From contig CM077667.1 in assembly GCA_039707655.1 (NCBI GenBank), positions 542,976,222 through 543,040,221 of the forward strand: DNA of 64,000 nucleotides. The letters run 5' to 3'. Shown one piece after another: positions 10,128 to 21,239 of this stretch. The translations under genes and the position numbers were made by a program. The notes under the pieces are model-generated. The model was not told the origin of the DNA and searched no databases. It worked only from the letters and a program-made list of their open reading frames with translations. This DNA comes from Elymus sibiricus (taxonomy: Eukaryota > Streptophyta > Magnoliopsida > Poales > Poaceae). Within the stretch, counting starts at the first letter, position 1, and each line of letters opens with the position of its first letter.

Positions 10128-11408
10128 GATCTACAACATAAATATAGCAAAGACAACATAGACTATTGTTCTAGATAATGAGTTTAGTTAATCATATTAC
10201 TTACAAAACTCCCACTCAAATTGACATCCCTCCGGTCATTCGAGTGTAACATGATCCAAATCCACCAACTCAAGTCCGATCATCACGTGAGTTGAGGTGG
10301 TTTCAATGGTGAACATCTTCATGTTGATCATATCTACTATATGACTCATGTTCGACCTTTCGGTCTCTTGTGTTCCGAGGCCATGTCTGTACATGCTAGG
10401 CTCGTCAAGTTTAACCCGAGTGTTCCGCACGTGCAACATGGCTTGCACCCGTTGTATGCGAACGTAGAGTCTATCACACCCGATCATCACGGCGTGTCTC
10501 GAAACGACGAACTTTCGCAACGGTGCACACTTGGGGAGAACACAATTTATCTTGAAATTTAAGTGAGGGATCACCTTATAATGCTACCGTCGTCCTAAGC
10601 AAAATAAGATGCATAAAAGGATTAACATCACATGCAAATCATAAGTGACATGATATGGCCATGAACTTGTGCTTTTGATCTCCATCTCCAAAGCACCGGC
10701 ATGATCTCCATCGTCACCGGCATGACACCATGATCTCCATCATCTTGATCTCCATCAACGTGTCGCCATAAGGTTGTCGCGCCGACTGTTGCTTCCACGA
10801 CTATTGCTAACGTTTAGCGATAAAGTAAAGCATTACATAGCGCTTAATGATTGACACGCAGGTCATACAATAATTAAAGACAACTCTATGGCTCCTGCCA
10901 GTTGCCGTACTCATCGACATGCAAGTCGTGATATTCTATACAAAACATGATCATCTCATACATCACATATATCTCATCATGTAATTGGCCATATCACATC
11001 ACAACATACCCTGCAAAAACAAGTTAGACGTCCTCTAATTGTTGTTGCAAATTTTACGTGGCTGCTACGGGTTTGCAAGAACCGTTCTTACCTACGCAAA
11101 ACCACAACGTGGTGTAGTGATTGCTTTTTGATCTTCTAAAAGAACCCTCTTCATTGAAATCGATTCAACTAAAGTGAGAGAGACAGACACCCGCTAGCCA
11201 TCTTTATGCAACGAAGTTACATGTTAGTTGAAGGAACCTGTCTCGCGTAAGTGTACGCGTAATGTCGGTCCGGGCCGCTTCATCTCACAGTACCGCCGAA
11301 TCAAATATCAACTAGTAGCGGCAAGCAATATGTATACACCCACGCCCACAACTCGTTTGTGTTCTACTCGAGATCTCATCTACGCATAGACCTGGCTCAT
11401 GATGCCAC
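10128..11408 (-). other. Long untranslated leader and primer-binding site, complete copy
   Basis: About 1.28 kb separates the LTR remnant from the gag start, consistent with the long leaders of BARE-type elements. The primer-binding site is at 11391-11407 on the minus strand (TGGCATCATGAGCCAGG), a variant of the initiator-Met tRNA complement TGGTATCAGAGCC. Short ORFs occur in it, but none has a recognised product. The same leader recurs at 14900-16180. Confidence 0.75.
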
Positions 11409-11596
11409 TATTGGGGAACGTTGCATGGGAAACAAAAAATTTCCTACGCACACACAAGATCTATCCATGGTGATGAGCATCTACGAGAGGGAGAGTGAAT
11501 CTACATACCCTTGTAGATCGCTAAGCGTAAGCGTTTAAGAAACGCGGTTGATGTAGTCGAACGTCTCCGCGATCCAAATCGCAAGTCGTCCCTCGA
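11409..11596 (-). repeat. LTR remnant between the two internal copies (188 bp)
   Basis: This is the 3'-terminal part of an LTR: it matches the start of the LTR sequence at 4258 through CCCTCGA near 4446, except that it begins TATTGGGG instead of TGTTGGGG. It is joined at 11597 to a 13-bp filler and then to the truncated gag-pol. The remaining roughly 1.65 kb of this LTR is missing. Confidence 0.9.
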
Positions 11597-14500
11597 GAGG
11601 AGCATTGAGTCTCTATCTTCTGCAGTCACTGGGCATTGAGTCTTACTCAACTTCACACCTTGCAAAACAGGCAAGAACCCCTTCTTGGACTGATCCATTT
11701 TGAACTTCTTCAAAATCTTATCAAGGTATGTGCTTTGTGAAAGTCCTATTAAGCGTCTTGATCTATCTCTATAGATCTTGATGCCTAATATGAAAGCAGC
11801 TTCTCCTAGGTCCTTCATTGAAAAACTCTTGTTCAAATATTCCTTTACGCTTTCTAGCATTTCTATATTGTTTCCAATCAGTAATATGTCATCCACATAT
11901 AATATTAGAAACGCTATAGAGCTCCCACTCACTTTCTTGTAAATACAAGCTTCTCCGTAAACTTGTATAAACTCGAACGCTTTGATCACCTCATCAAAAC
12001 GAAGATTCCAACTCCGAGATGCTTGCACCAGTCCATAAATGGATCGCTGGAGTTTGCAAACTTTGTCAGCATTCTCTGGATCGACAAAACCTTCTGGTTG
12101 CATCATATACAACTCTTCCTTAAGGAAACCGTTAAGGAATGCTGTTTTGACATCCATCTGCCAAATTTCATAATCGAAAAAGGCAGCTATTGCTAACATG
12201 ATTCTGACGGACTTAAGCATCGCTACGGGTGAGAAGGTCTCATCGTAGTCAACTCCTTGAACTTGTGAAAAACCCTTTGCCACAAGTCGAGCTTTATAGA
12301 CGGTGACATTACCGTCCGCGTCCGTCTTCCTCTTAAAGATCCATTTGTTCTGAATGGCCTTACGCCCTTCAGGTAATACTTCCAAAGTCCATACTTTGTT
12401 TTCATACATGGATCCCATCTCGGATTTCATGGCCTCTAACCACTTCTCGGAATCCGGGCCCATCATCGCTTCTCCATAGCTCGTAGGTTCATCGTTGTCT
12501 AGCAACATGACCTCTAAGACAGGGTTGCCGTACCACTCAGGAGCAGTACGCGTCCTTGTCGACCTACGAGGTTCGATAGCAACTTGATCCAAAGCTTCAT
12601 GATCATCATCATTAACTTCCTCTTCAGCTAATGTAGGCTCCACAGAAACAACTTTCTGCGCTGCGCTATTCTTAGGTTGAAGTAAAGGTTCAACAACCTC
12701 ATCAAGTTCTATCTTCCTCCCACTCAATTCTTTCGAGAGAAACTCTTTCTCAAGAAATGTTCCATTTTTAGCGACAAACACTTTGCCTTCGGATCTGAGG
12801 TAGAAGGTATACCCAACTGTCTCTTTTGGGTATCCTATGAAGACGCATTTCTCCGCTTTGGGTTCCAGCTTTTCAGGCTGAAGCTTTTTGACATAAGCAT
12901 CACATCCCCAAACTTTAAGAAACGACAGTTTTGGCTTCTTGCCAAACCAAAGTTCATATGGCGTCGTCTCAACGGATTTCGATGGTGCCCTATTTAAAGT
13001 GAATGCAGCTGTCTCTAATGCATAACCCCAAAACGATAGTGGCAAATCAGCAAGAGACATCATAGATCGCACCATATCCAATAAGGTTCGATTACGACGT
13101 TCGGACACACCATTACGCTGTGGTGTTCCAGGCGGTGTCAATTGTGAAACAATTCCACACTGTCTTAAGTGACTGCCAAACTCATAACTCAGATATTCTC
13201 CTCCTCGATCAGATCGTAGGAATTTAATCTTCTTGTTACGATGATTCTCAACTTCACTCTGAAATTGTTTGAACTTTTCAAATGTTTCAGACTTGTGTTT
13301 CATTAAGTAAATATACCCATATCTACTTAAGTCATCAGTGAAGGTGAGAAAATAACGATAACCACCGCGCGCCTCAATACTCATCGGACCACACACATCA
13401 GTATGTATGATTTCCAATAAGTCACTTGCCCGTTCCATTGTTCCAGAGAACGGCGTTTTAGTCATCTTGCCCATGAGGCATGGCTCACATGTGTCAAGTG
13501 ATTCAAAATCAAGTGACTCCAAAAGTCCATCAGCATGGAGCTTCTTCATGCGTTTTACGCCAATATGACCTAAACGGCAGTGCCACAAGAAAGTGGTATT
13601 ATCATTATCAATTCTACATCTTTTGGCATCAATGTTATGAACATGTGTATCATTACTATCGAGATTCAATAAGAATAAACCCCTCACATTGGGTGCATGA
13701 CCATAAAAGATATTACTCATATAAATAGAACAACCATTATTCTCTGATTTAAATGAGTAACCGTCTCGCAATAAACAAGATCCAGATATAATGTTCATGC
13801 TTAATGCAGGCACCAAATAACACTTATTTAGGTTCATCACTAATCCCGACGGTAATCGAAGAGCGAGCGTGCCGACGGCGATCACATCAACCTTGGAACC
13901 ATTTCCCACGCGCATCGTCACTTCGTCCTTTGCCAGCCTCCGTTTATTCCGCAGTTCCTGTTTTGAGTTGCAAATATGAGCAACCGCACCGGTATCAAAT
14001 ACCCAGGCACTACAACGAGAGTTGGTAAGGTACACATCAATAACATGTATATCATATATACCTTGTTTGTTGTTGGCCGCCTTCTTGTCAGCCAAATACT
14101 TGGGGCAATTCCGCTTCCAGTGTCCAGTTCCCTTGCAATGAAAACACACAGTTTCTGGTTTGGGTCCAGCCTTGGGTTTCTTCACGAGAGGAGCAACTGC
14201 TTTTCCACTCTTCTTGGAGTTACCCTTCTTACCCTTGCCATTTTTCTTGAAACTAGTGGTTTTATTGACCATCAACACTTGATGCTCCTTCTGAATTTCA
14301 GACTCAGCGGCTTTCAGCATCGCAAACAGCTCGGCGACTGACTTGTTCATCCCGTGCATGTTATAGTTCAACACGAAGCTCTTGTAGCTAGGTGGCAATG
14401 ATTGAAGAACTCTGTCAGTGATAGCCTCTGGCGGAAGGGGCATCCCTAACTCAGCCAGACGGGTGGAGTACCCAGACATTCTGAGCACGTGATCACTGAT

Positions 14501-14899
14501 AGACCCATTCTCCTCCATCTTGCAAGCATAGAATTTGTCGGAGATCTCATATCTCTCGATCCGGGCATTCTTCTGAAAGATAAACTTCAACTCCTGGAAC
14601 ATCTCATATGCTCCATGACGTTCAAAACGTCTTTGAAGTCCCGGTTCTAAGCCATACAACATTGCACATTGAACTATTGAGTAATCATCAGAACGAGCCT
14701 GCCAGGCGTTCACAACGTCTAGAGACTCAACTGGAGCGGGTGGATCACCAAGCGGTGCATCAAGGACATAAGCCTTCTGGGAAGCCGTAAGGATAATCCT
14801 TAGATTACGGGCCCAGTCCACAAAGTTACTTCCATCATCTTTCAACTTAGCTTTCTCTAGGAACGCATTAAAATTCAGGGGTGCTACTGCGCGAGCCAT
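11501..14899 (-). pseudogene. gag-pol: Truncated Gag-Pol, second copy, fused to LTR sequence
   Basis: This open frame (1132 codons) has the same Gag, CCHC knuckle, protease, integrase and YVDD reverse transcriptase segments as the intact copy. It diverges from it at residue 1096-1097, after the shared CPVTAEDR. RNase H is lost. The last 36 codons or so read through the 13-bp filler (11597-11609) into the LTR remnant and stop at 11501. The two copies differ by few substitutions (for example Q instead of K in the segment MMQPEGF, and silent changes near 14210 and 14510). It cannot support a full replication cycle alone because RNase H is missing, though Gag and integrase could in principle be made. 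Confidence 0.92.
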
Positions 14900-16180
14900 G
14901 ATCTACAACATAAATATAGCAAAGACAACTTAGACTATTGTTCTAGATAATGAGTTTAGTTAATCATATTACTTAAAAAACTCCCACTCAAATTGACATC
15001 CCTCCGGTCATTCGAGTGTAACATGATCCAAATCCACCAACTCAAGTCCGATCATCACGTGAGTTGAGGTGGTTTCAATGGTGAACATCTTCATGTTGAT
15101 CATATCTACTATATGACTCATGTTCGACCTTTCGGTCTCTTGTGTTCCGAGGCCATGTCTGTACATGCTAGGCTCGTCAAGTTTAACCCGAGTGTTCCGC
15201 ACGTGCAACATGGCTTGCACCCGTTGTATGCGAACGTAGAGTCTATCACACCCGATCATCACGGCGTGTCTCGAAACGACGAACTTTCGCAACGGTGCAC
15301 ACTTGGGGAGAACACAATTTATCTTGAAATTTAAGTGAGGGATCACCTTATAATGCTACCGTCGTCCTAAGCAAAATAAGATGCATAAAAGGATTAACAT
15401 CACATGCAAATCATAAGTGACATGATATGGCCATGAACTTGTGCTTTTGATCTCCATCTCCAAAGCACCGGCATGATCTCCATCGTCACCGGCATGACAC
15501 CATGATCTCCATCATCTTGATCTCCATCAACGTGTCGCCATAAGGTTGTCGCGCCGACTGTTGCTTCCACGACTATTGCTAACGTTTAGCGATAAAGTAA
15601 AGCATTACATAGCGCTTAATGATTGACACGCAGGTCATACAATAATTAAAGACAACTCTATGGCTCCTGCCAGTTGCCGTACTCATCGACATGCAAGTCG
15701 TGATATTCTATACAAAACATGATCATCTCATACATCACATATATCTCATCATGTAATTGGCCATATCACATCACAACATACCCTGCAAAAACAAGTTAGA
15801 CGTCCTCTAATTGTTGTTGCAAATTTTACGTGGCTGCTACGGGTTTGCAAGAACCGTTCTTACCTACGCAAAACCACAACGTGGTGTAGTGATTGCTTTT
15901 TGATCTTCTAAAAGAACCCTCTTCATTGAAATCGATTCAACTAAAGTGAGAGAGACAGACACCCGCTAGCCATCTTTATGCAACGAAGTTACATGTTAGT
16001 TGAAGGAACCTGTCTCGCGTAAGTGTACGCGTAATGTCGGTCCGGGCCGCTTCATCTCACAGTACCGCCGAATCAAATATCAACTAGTAACGGCAAGCAA
16101 TATGTATACACCCACGCCCACAACTCGTTTGTGTTCTACTCGAGATCTCATCTACGCATAGACCTGGCTCATGATGCCAC
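14900..16180 (-). other. Untranslated leader and primer-binding site, second copy
   Basis: This duplicates 10128-11408 at an offset of 4772 bp. A few substitutions separate them (for example near 14930, 14975 and 16089). The tRNA-Met-type primer-binding site lies at 16163-16179 next to the LTR that starts at 16181. In the minus-strand sense this is the true 5' leader of the whole unit. Confidence 0.75.
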
Positions 16181-18031
16181 TGTTGGGGAACGTTGCATGG
16201 GAAACAAAAAATTTCCTACGCACACACAAGATCTATCCATGGTGATGAGCATCTACGAGAGGGAGAGTGAATCTACATACCCTTGTAGATCGCTAAGCGT
16301 AAGCGTTTAAGAAACGCGGTTGATGTAGTCGAACATCTCCGCGATCCAAATCGCAAGTCGTCCCTCGATCCGATCACGAACTAGCGCCGAACGGACGGCA
16401 CCTCCGCGTTCAACACACGTACGGCTTGATGACGCCTTCACCTCCTCGATCCAGCGAGCGATGGTGAAGTAGTGGTTGAGTTCCAGCAGCACGACGGCGT
16501 GGTGATGGTGGTGAGGAACAATCTCTGCAGGGCTTCGCCAAGCACTACGGAGATTATGACGGAGGAACTAGAGGGTTAGGGTTGCCGCACACGGCTTGGG
16601 GAAATCTTGGTGTATCCCGTGTGCTAGCCCTGCCCCTGTATTTATATGTTGAGCCTTGGGGTCTAAACTTGGAGTAAAAGCCTCCTCCAGGTCGGTTTTG
16701 CCCGCACAAGGTCGGTTTGGCCCGCAGGAAAAGAGTCCAACTCGGATCCCTGCCGAACCGTGCACAGCCGCGCACAAGCGGTAGTACCGCTCACAAGCGG
16801 TAGTACCGCTTGGGCGAGTACCGCTTCACACAAGCGGTAGTACCGCTCGGGCGGTAGTACCGCTTCACACAAGCGGTAGTACCGCTTACGCGGCAGCAAA
16901 ACTACTTTTTGCACTTTCCAATACCTTGTGGGCTTTTATCCCTTGGCCCATATAAAGTGTTGCTGCACCCGAACACTTCGGTAAACATCCGGAACCCCTT
17001 CCGGTGAACTCCGGAACTCTTCCGGAGATCAAAACACTATTATCACATATATCAATCTTTACCTCCGGACTCTTCCGGAGATCCTCGTCATGTCCGGGAT
17101 CCTATCCGAGACTCCGAACAACTTTCGGTCACCAACATAATAACTCAATTATACTAATCGTCACCAAACGTTAAGTGTGTAGACCCTGCGGGTTCGAGAA
17201 CTATGTAGACATGACCGAGACACCTCTACGATCAATAACCAATAGCGGGACCTGGATGCCCATATTGGCTCCTACATATTCTACGAAGATCTTTATCGGT
17301 CGAACCTCTATGTCAAGGATTCAGTTAATCCCGTATGCTGTTCCCTTTGTTCTTCGGTATGTTACTTGCCCGAGATTCGATCGTCGGTATCACTATACCT
17401 AGTTCAATCTCGTTACCAGCAAGTCTCTTTACTCGTTCCGTAATACAAGATCCTGTGGCTAACTCTTTAGTCACTTTGCTTGCAAGGCTCATTGTGATGT
17501 TGTATTACCGAGTGGGCCCTGAGATACCTCTCCGTCACACGGAGTAACAAATCCCAGTCTTGATCCATGCCAACCCAACAGACACCCTCGGAGATACCTG
17601 TAGAGCACCTTTATAGTCACCCAGTTACGTTGCGACGTTTGATACACACAAGGTATTCCTCCGGTGTCAGTGAGTTGCATGATCTCATGGTCAAAGGAAC
17701 AGATACTTGACATGCAGAAAACAATAGCAATAAACTGACACGATCAAATGCTACGTTTACAGTTTGGGTCTTGTCCATCACATCATTCTCCTAATGATGT
17801 GATCCCGTTATCAAATGACATCTCATGTCAATGGCTAGGAAACCTTAACCATCTTTGATCAACGAGCTAGTCAACTAGAGGCTTACTAGGGACACAGTGT
17901 TGTCTATGTACCCACACATGTATTTGAGTTTCCAATCAATACAATTATAGCATGGATAATAAACGATTATCATTAACAAGGAAATATAATAATAACCAAT
18001 TTATTATTGCCTCTAGGGCATATTTCCAACA
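16181..18031 (-). repeat. 5' LTR of the copia element
   Basis: This 1851-bp LTR pairs with 4258-6093. The 15-bp length difference lies in the palindrome cluster (about 16776-16885), which holds six units here, one of them shortened to GCGAGTACCGC, against five in the other LTR. By eye about ten substitutions separate the two LTRs. It should contain the promoter of the element; I did not identify a TATA box with confidence. Confidence 0.9.
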
Positions 18032-19480
18032 GTAACCACCCGGCACGCGGCTCCGTAGCGTGAACCCCATCACGGACGTCGCTGCCGCCGTCACACGGAG
18101 GGTGGCAACGGCCACGTCAGGTAGACACGGAGGGAATCTTGCGGTGGGTTGGGCCCGGACCTTGATCCGAAGTGTACCTATGGGCTCGCCTATCACAGCC
18201 AGGTGGAAATGTCCCTCGGTCAAACCCCGTCCGGTGAAAGTCAAAGGGGTAGATGTGTCCGGTCAACAATGCTAGGGTTAGACGGGACGGGGTACTTGGG
18301 GGGTAGCTATGCCGCCAGGTCTTGCGCTGGTCCCTCTTACACGTCTGGAAGTGTGGTGGCAGGTGCAAGCACCCGGCACGCGGCTCAGGGGTGTGGCCCC
18401 CCTCACGGACGTCGATGCCGCCGTCGCACGGAGGGTGGAAACGGCCACGTCGGGGAGACACGGAGGGAATCTTGTGGTGGGTTTGGCCCGAACCTTGATT
18501 CAAAGTGTACCTATGGGCTAGCCTATCACAGCCAGGTGAAAATGTCCATCGGTCATACCTCGTCCGCTGAATGTCAAAGGGGTAGACCCGTCCGATCAAC
18601 AATGCTTGGGTTAGCCGGGACGGGGTACTTGGGGGGGTAGCTATGCCGCCAGGTCTTGCGCTGGGCCCTCTTACACATCTGGAAGTGTGGTGGCAGGTGC
18701 AAGCACCCGGCACGTGGCTCCGTAGTGTGCCCCCCTAACGGACGTCGCTGCCGCCGTTGCACGGAGGGTGGAAACGACCACGTTGGGGAGACACGGAGGG
18801 AATCTTGCGGTGGGTTGGGCCCGGACCTTGATCCGAAGTGTACCTATGAGCTAGCCTATCACAGCCAGGTGAAAATGTCCATCGGTCATACCTCGTCCGG
18901 TGAAAGTCAAAGGGGTAGATCCGTCTGGTAAACAATGCTAGGGTTAGACGGGACGGGGTACTTGGGGGTAGCTATGCCGCTAGGTCTTGCGTTGGGCCCT
19001 CTTACACGTCTGGAAGTGTGGTGGCAGGTGCAAGCACCCGGCACGCGGCTCAGGGGTGTGGCCCCCCTCACGGACGTCGATGCCGCCGTCGCACGGAGGG
19101 TGGAAACGGCCACGTCGGGGAGACACGGAGGGAATCTTGTGGTGGGTTGGGCCCGAACCTTGATCCGAAGTGTACATATGGGCTAGCCTATCACAGCCAG
19201 GTGAAAATGTCCATCGGTCATACCTCGTCCGGTGAAAGTCAAAGGGGTAGACCCGTCCGATCAACAATGCTAGGGTTAGACGGGACGGGGTACTTGGGGG
19301 GGGGGTTAGCTATGCCGCCAGGTCTTGCGCTGGGCCCTCTTACACGTCTGGAAGTGTGGTGGCAGGTGCAAGCACCCGGCATGCGGCTCCGTAGTGTGAC
19401 CCCCCTCACGGACGTCGCTGCCGCCATTGCACGGAGGGTGGAAACGGCACGTCTAACCCTGCGAGAGTTGACCGGGCGGT
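18032..19480 (+). repeat. 333-bp GC-rich tandem array, right part
   Basis: The marker TCAAAGGGGTAGA occurs at 18241, 18574, 18907 and 19239, spacings of 333, 333 and 332 bp. Each unit contains GGGTTAGACGGGACGGGGTA, AGCACCCGGCACGCGGCTC, GAGACACGGAGGGAATCTTG and CTATCACAGCCAGGTG. Units are highly alike. Long overlapping ORFs on both strands are by-products of GC-rich repetition; their codon phase does not hold across units. The array belongs to the CACTA element. Confidence 0.9.
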
Positions 19481-19599
19481 AAACTGGGCCCAAGAGACAA
19501 GCATGGTGTATCTATGTGTGTTTATGTATAGATAAGACATAATTTAATTAATGGATTTTTTTAAAGTATATATATAAAAAATTATTAAAAAAACAAAAA

Positions 19600-19720
19600 A
19601 AATTGAACGTAGAGATGCCGACGGTTAAGCCGTCGGCATATCCCCCTGCCACGTCATCGATCCGCGGCACAATGGGCCCGAAGATATGCCGACGGCATAA
19701 CCGTCGGCATAGACCCCCCG
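19600..19720. repeat. Internal copies of the CACTA subterminal motif
   Basis: ATGCCGACGGTTAAGCCGTC and ATGCCGACGGCATAACCGTC occur here as imperfect palindromes, the same motif as at both CACTA ends. Together with the fields at 3060-3495 and 27820-28260 this shows that the array and the flanking DNA belong to one element. An AT-rich stretch lies just before it (19481-19599). Confidence 0.75.
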
Positions 19721-20640
19721 CCTTATCCGGTCGGGCGGCCTCCCTCCTCCACTCATCCCCTATCCCCCACTCCTCCCGACCCGACCCCTCCCCGCACCGC
19801 CGCCCCGACCCCGCCCCTCCCCGCGCTGCCGCCCCGCCCCGCGCCGCCGCCCCGCACCGCCCCAGCCCCGCCCCTCCCCGCGCCGCAGCCCCGCAGCGCC
19901 CCAGCCCCGCCCCTCCCCGCGCCGCCGCCCCAGCCCCTCCCCGCATCGCCGCTCCTCCCCGCGCCGCCGCCCTGCCCCGCCCAGCGTCGGCCGCCCCGCA
20001 CCGGCCGCCCCGCACAGGACCCTCCACGGTCGCCGCCCCGCGCCAGCCACCCCCCGCCCCGGCCGCCCCATCTCGGTGGACGCCACGCCCCGCGCCGGCC
20101 GCCTCGCCCCGGCCACGTCCCGCCCCGCCCCGGCCACTGCCCCGCCCCACGCCGGCCACGCCCCCCCTACGTGAGCTATTCTCTGCCTCATCTCTTTCTT
20201 CATTTTTTTAACTTAATCTCTTAGTTTTTTTAATGAATGGATGAATGATGATGATAATTGATGATGTTAGATGTTAGATGGTGATTGATGATGATGATTT
20301 ATTGATGATGATTGATGATGTTGTTAGATGGATGAATGATGATGTTATGTAGATGAATGATGATGTTGTTGCTATTAATGTTAACATGCTAAAAATGTTA
20401 ATGAATGATGAATGATGATGATGCTGCTGTTGCTAGATGGATGTAGATGGTCTTGATAAAAATAGATAGTGAGAAAAAATATTATTTGAGAAAAAAACGT
20501 TTGGCTAAAAAATGTTAACTTGCTAGAAAACGCACGGAGGGGGGAAACGCATATTAATAATGAAGATGTTGATGGTCTCGCTACAAAATAGATATTTGAT
20601 GTGATGATCTAAATTGTTTTGTCGGTAAAATTTGCAGGCT
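19721..20640. other. GC-rich block followed by GAT-rich DNA upstream of the transposase gene
   Basis: From about 19760 to 20165 the sequence is almost pure C-rich DNA built from CCCCGCGCCGCCGCC-like words. It gives long ORFs in several frames that I regard as composition artefacts. It is followed at about 20230-20450 by imperfect GATGATGAATGATG repeats. The location fits a promoter and untranslated leader region of the CACTA genes, which is inference. Confidence 0.4.
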
Positions 20641-20824
20641 TTGTGGTGTTGCATCTCTTTGGAGTCATCGTCGTCGAAGTTGTTGGTCCGTGATCCCGCC
20701 GCTGTTCGACTACTTCCTCTACAGCCGAGCGTGAGCTACATATCCAACACCTCCTCCTACTCTCTTTTAGTCATGTCACTAGATTTAATTATCATGCCAA
20801 GTCGCGTAACCTAGGCGTCTCCCG

Positions 20825-21121
20825 TCCGAAAGGGTTGCATCGATAAATATGCATTCAATTGCATATTTATCACCGCAACTCTTTCGGATTGTCCAACGTT
20901 TTCCACGGACAACCCGAGGATGTGTAGATTGGGTACGTTCTCCATGCTCTACCCCGTTCCGAGACAGGATTTCGGCGGCGCCTCCCCGTTGTCCTCCGGA
21001 GCACATTCTCTCGGCTATTTGCCGAGACGTGTATCTGGAGAACAGCGGGGAGGTGCTGCCGAAATTTTGTCTCAGAACGGGGTAGAGCATGGAGAACATA
21101 CTCAATCTACACATCCTCGGG
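20825..21121 (+). other. Two large inverted repeats in the transposase leader
   Basis: Hairpin one spans 20825-20888: TCCGAAAGGGTTGCATCGAT pairs with the complement ending at 20888, around GATAAATATGCA and TGCATATTTATC. Hairpin two spans 20913-21121 (209 bp) and is centred on TCTCGGCTATTTGCCGAGA at 21017. Its arms begin CCCGAGGATGTGTAGATT and end AATCTACACATCCTCGGG, and stay paired with scattered mismatches to the centre. Both precede the transposase frame that opens at 21240. Confidence 0.8.
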
Positions 21122-21239
21122 TGGGATTAGGACCCTCTTTACCTATTAGAGATGTAGGTGGATTCAGTGCCGTTTCTCGTCAACCCGGTAGAAAATAAAA
21201 ATTGTATGTGATTAATTTTAATGAATCCATAATTTTGTT

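Larger units (their letters stand above)
4258..18031 (-). mobile_element. BARE1/WIS/Angela-type copia element with duplicated internal region
   Basis: On the minus strand the order is: 5' LTR (18031-16181), leader and truncated gag-pol (16180-11610), 13-bp filler (11609-11597), 3'-terminal 188 bp of an LTR (11596-11409), second leader and complete gag-pol (11408-6094), 3' LTR (6093-4258). LTRs begin TGTTGGAAATATGCCC and end GTTCCCCAACA, the signature of the BARE1/WIS/Angela group. One GTAAC pair flanks the whole unit. The two internal copies match at a constant offset of 4772 bp from 6838/11610 to 11408/16180, so there are no indels over about 4.57 kb. The simplest reading is unequal recombination producing a tandem element, followed by a deletion. 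Confidence 0.9.

Noticed and set aside
10236..10574. 112-codon ORF in the copia leader, repeated at 15008-15346
   Set aside because: It is present in both copies only because the leader is duplicated; no domain, no start context, and it lies in the untranslated leader.
18117..19493. Many overlapping 60-200-codon ORFs in the 333-bp array
   Set aside because: They repeat with the tandem unit on both strands, and the unit length brings no consistent protein; GC-rich repeat artefacts.
19603..20211. Long Pro/Ala/Arg-rich and Gly/Arg-rich ORFs on both strands
   Set aside because: They lie in an extremely C-rich repetitive block, are open in several frames at once and show no domain; composition explains them.
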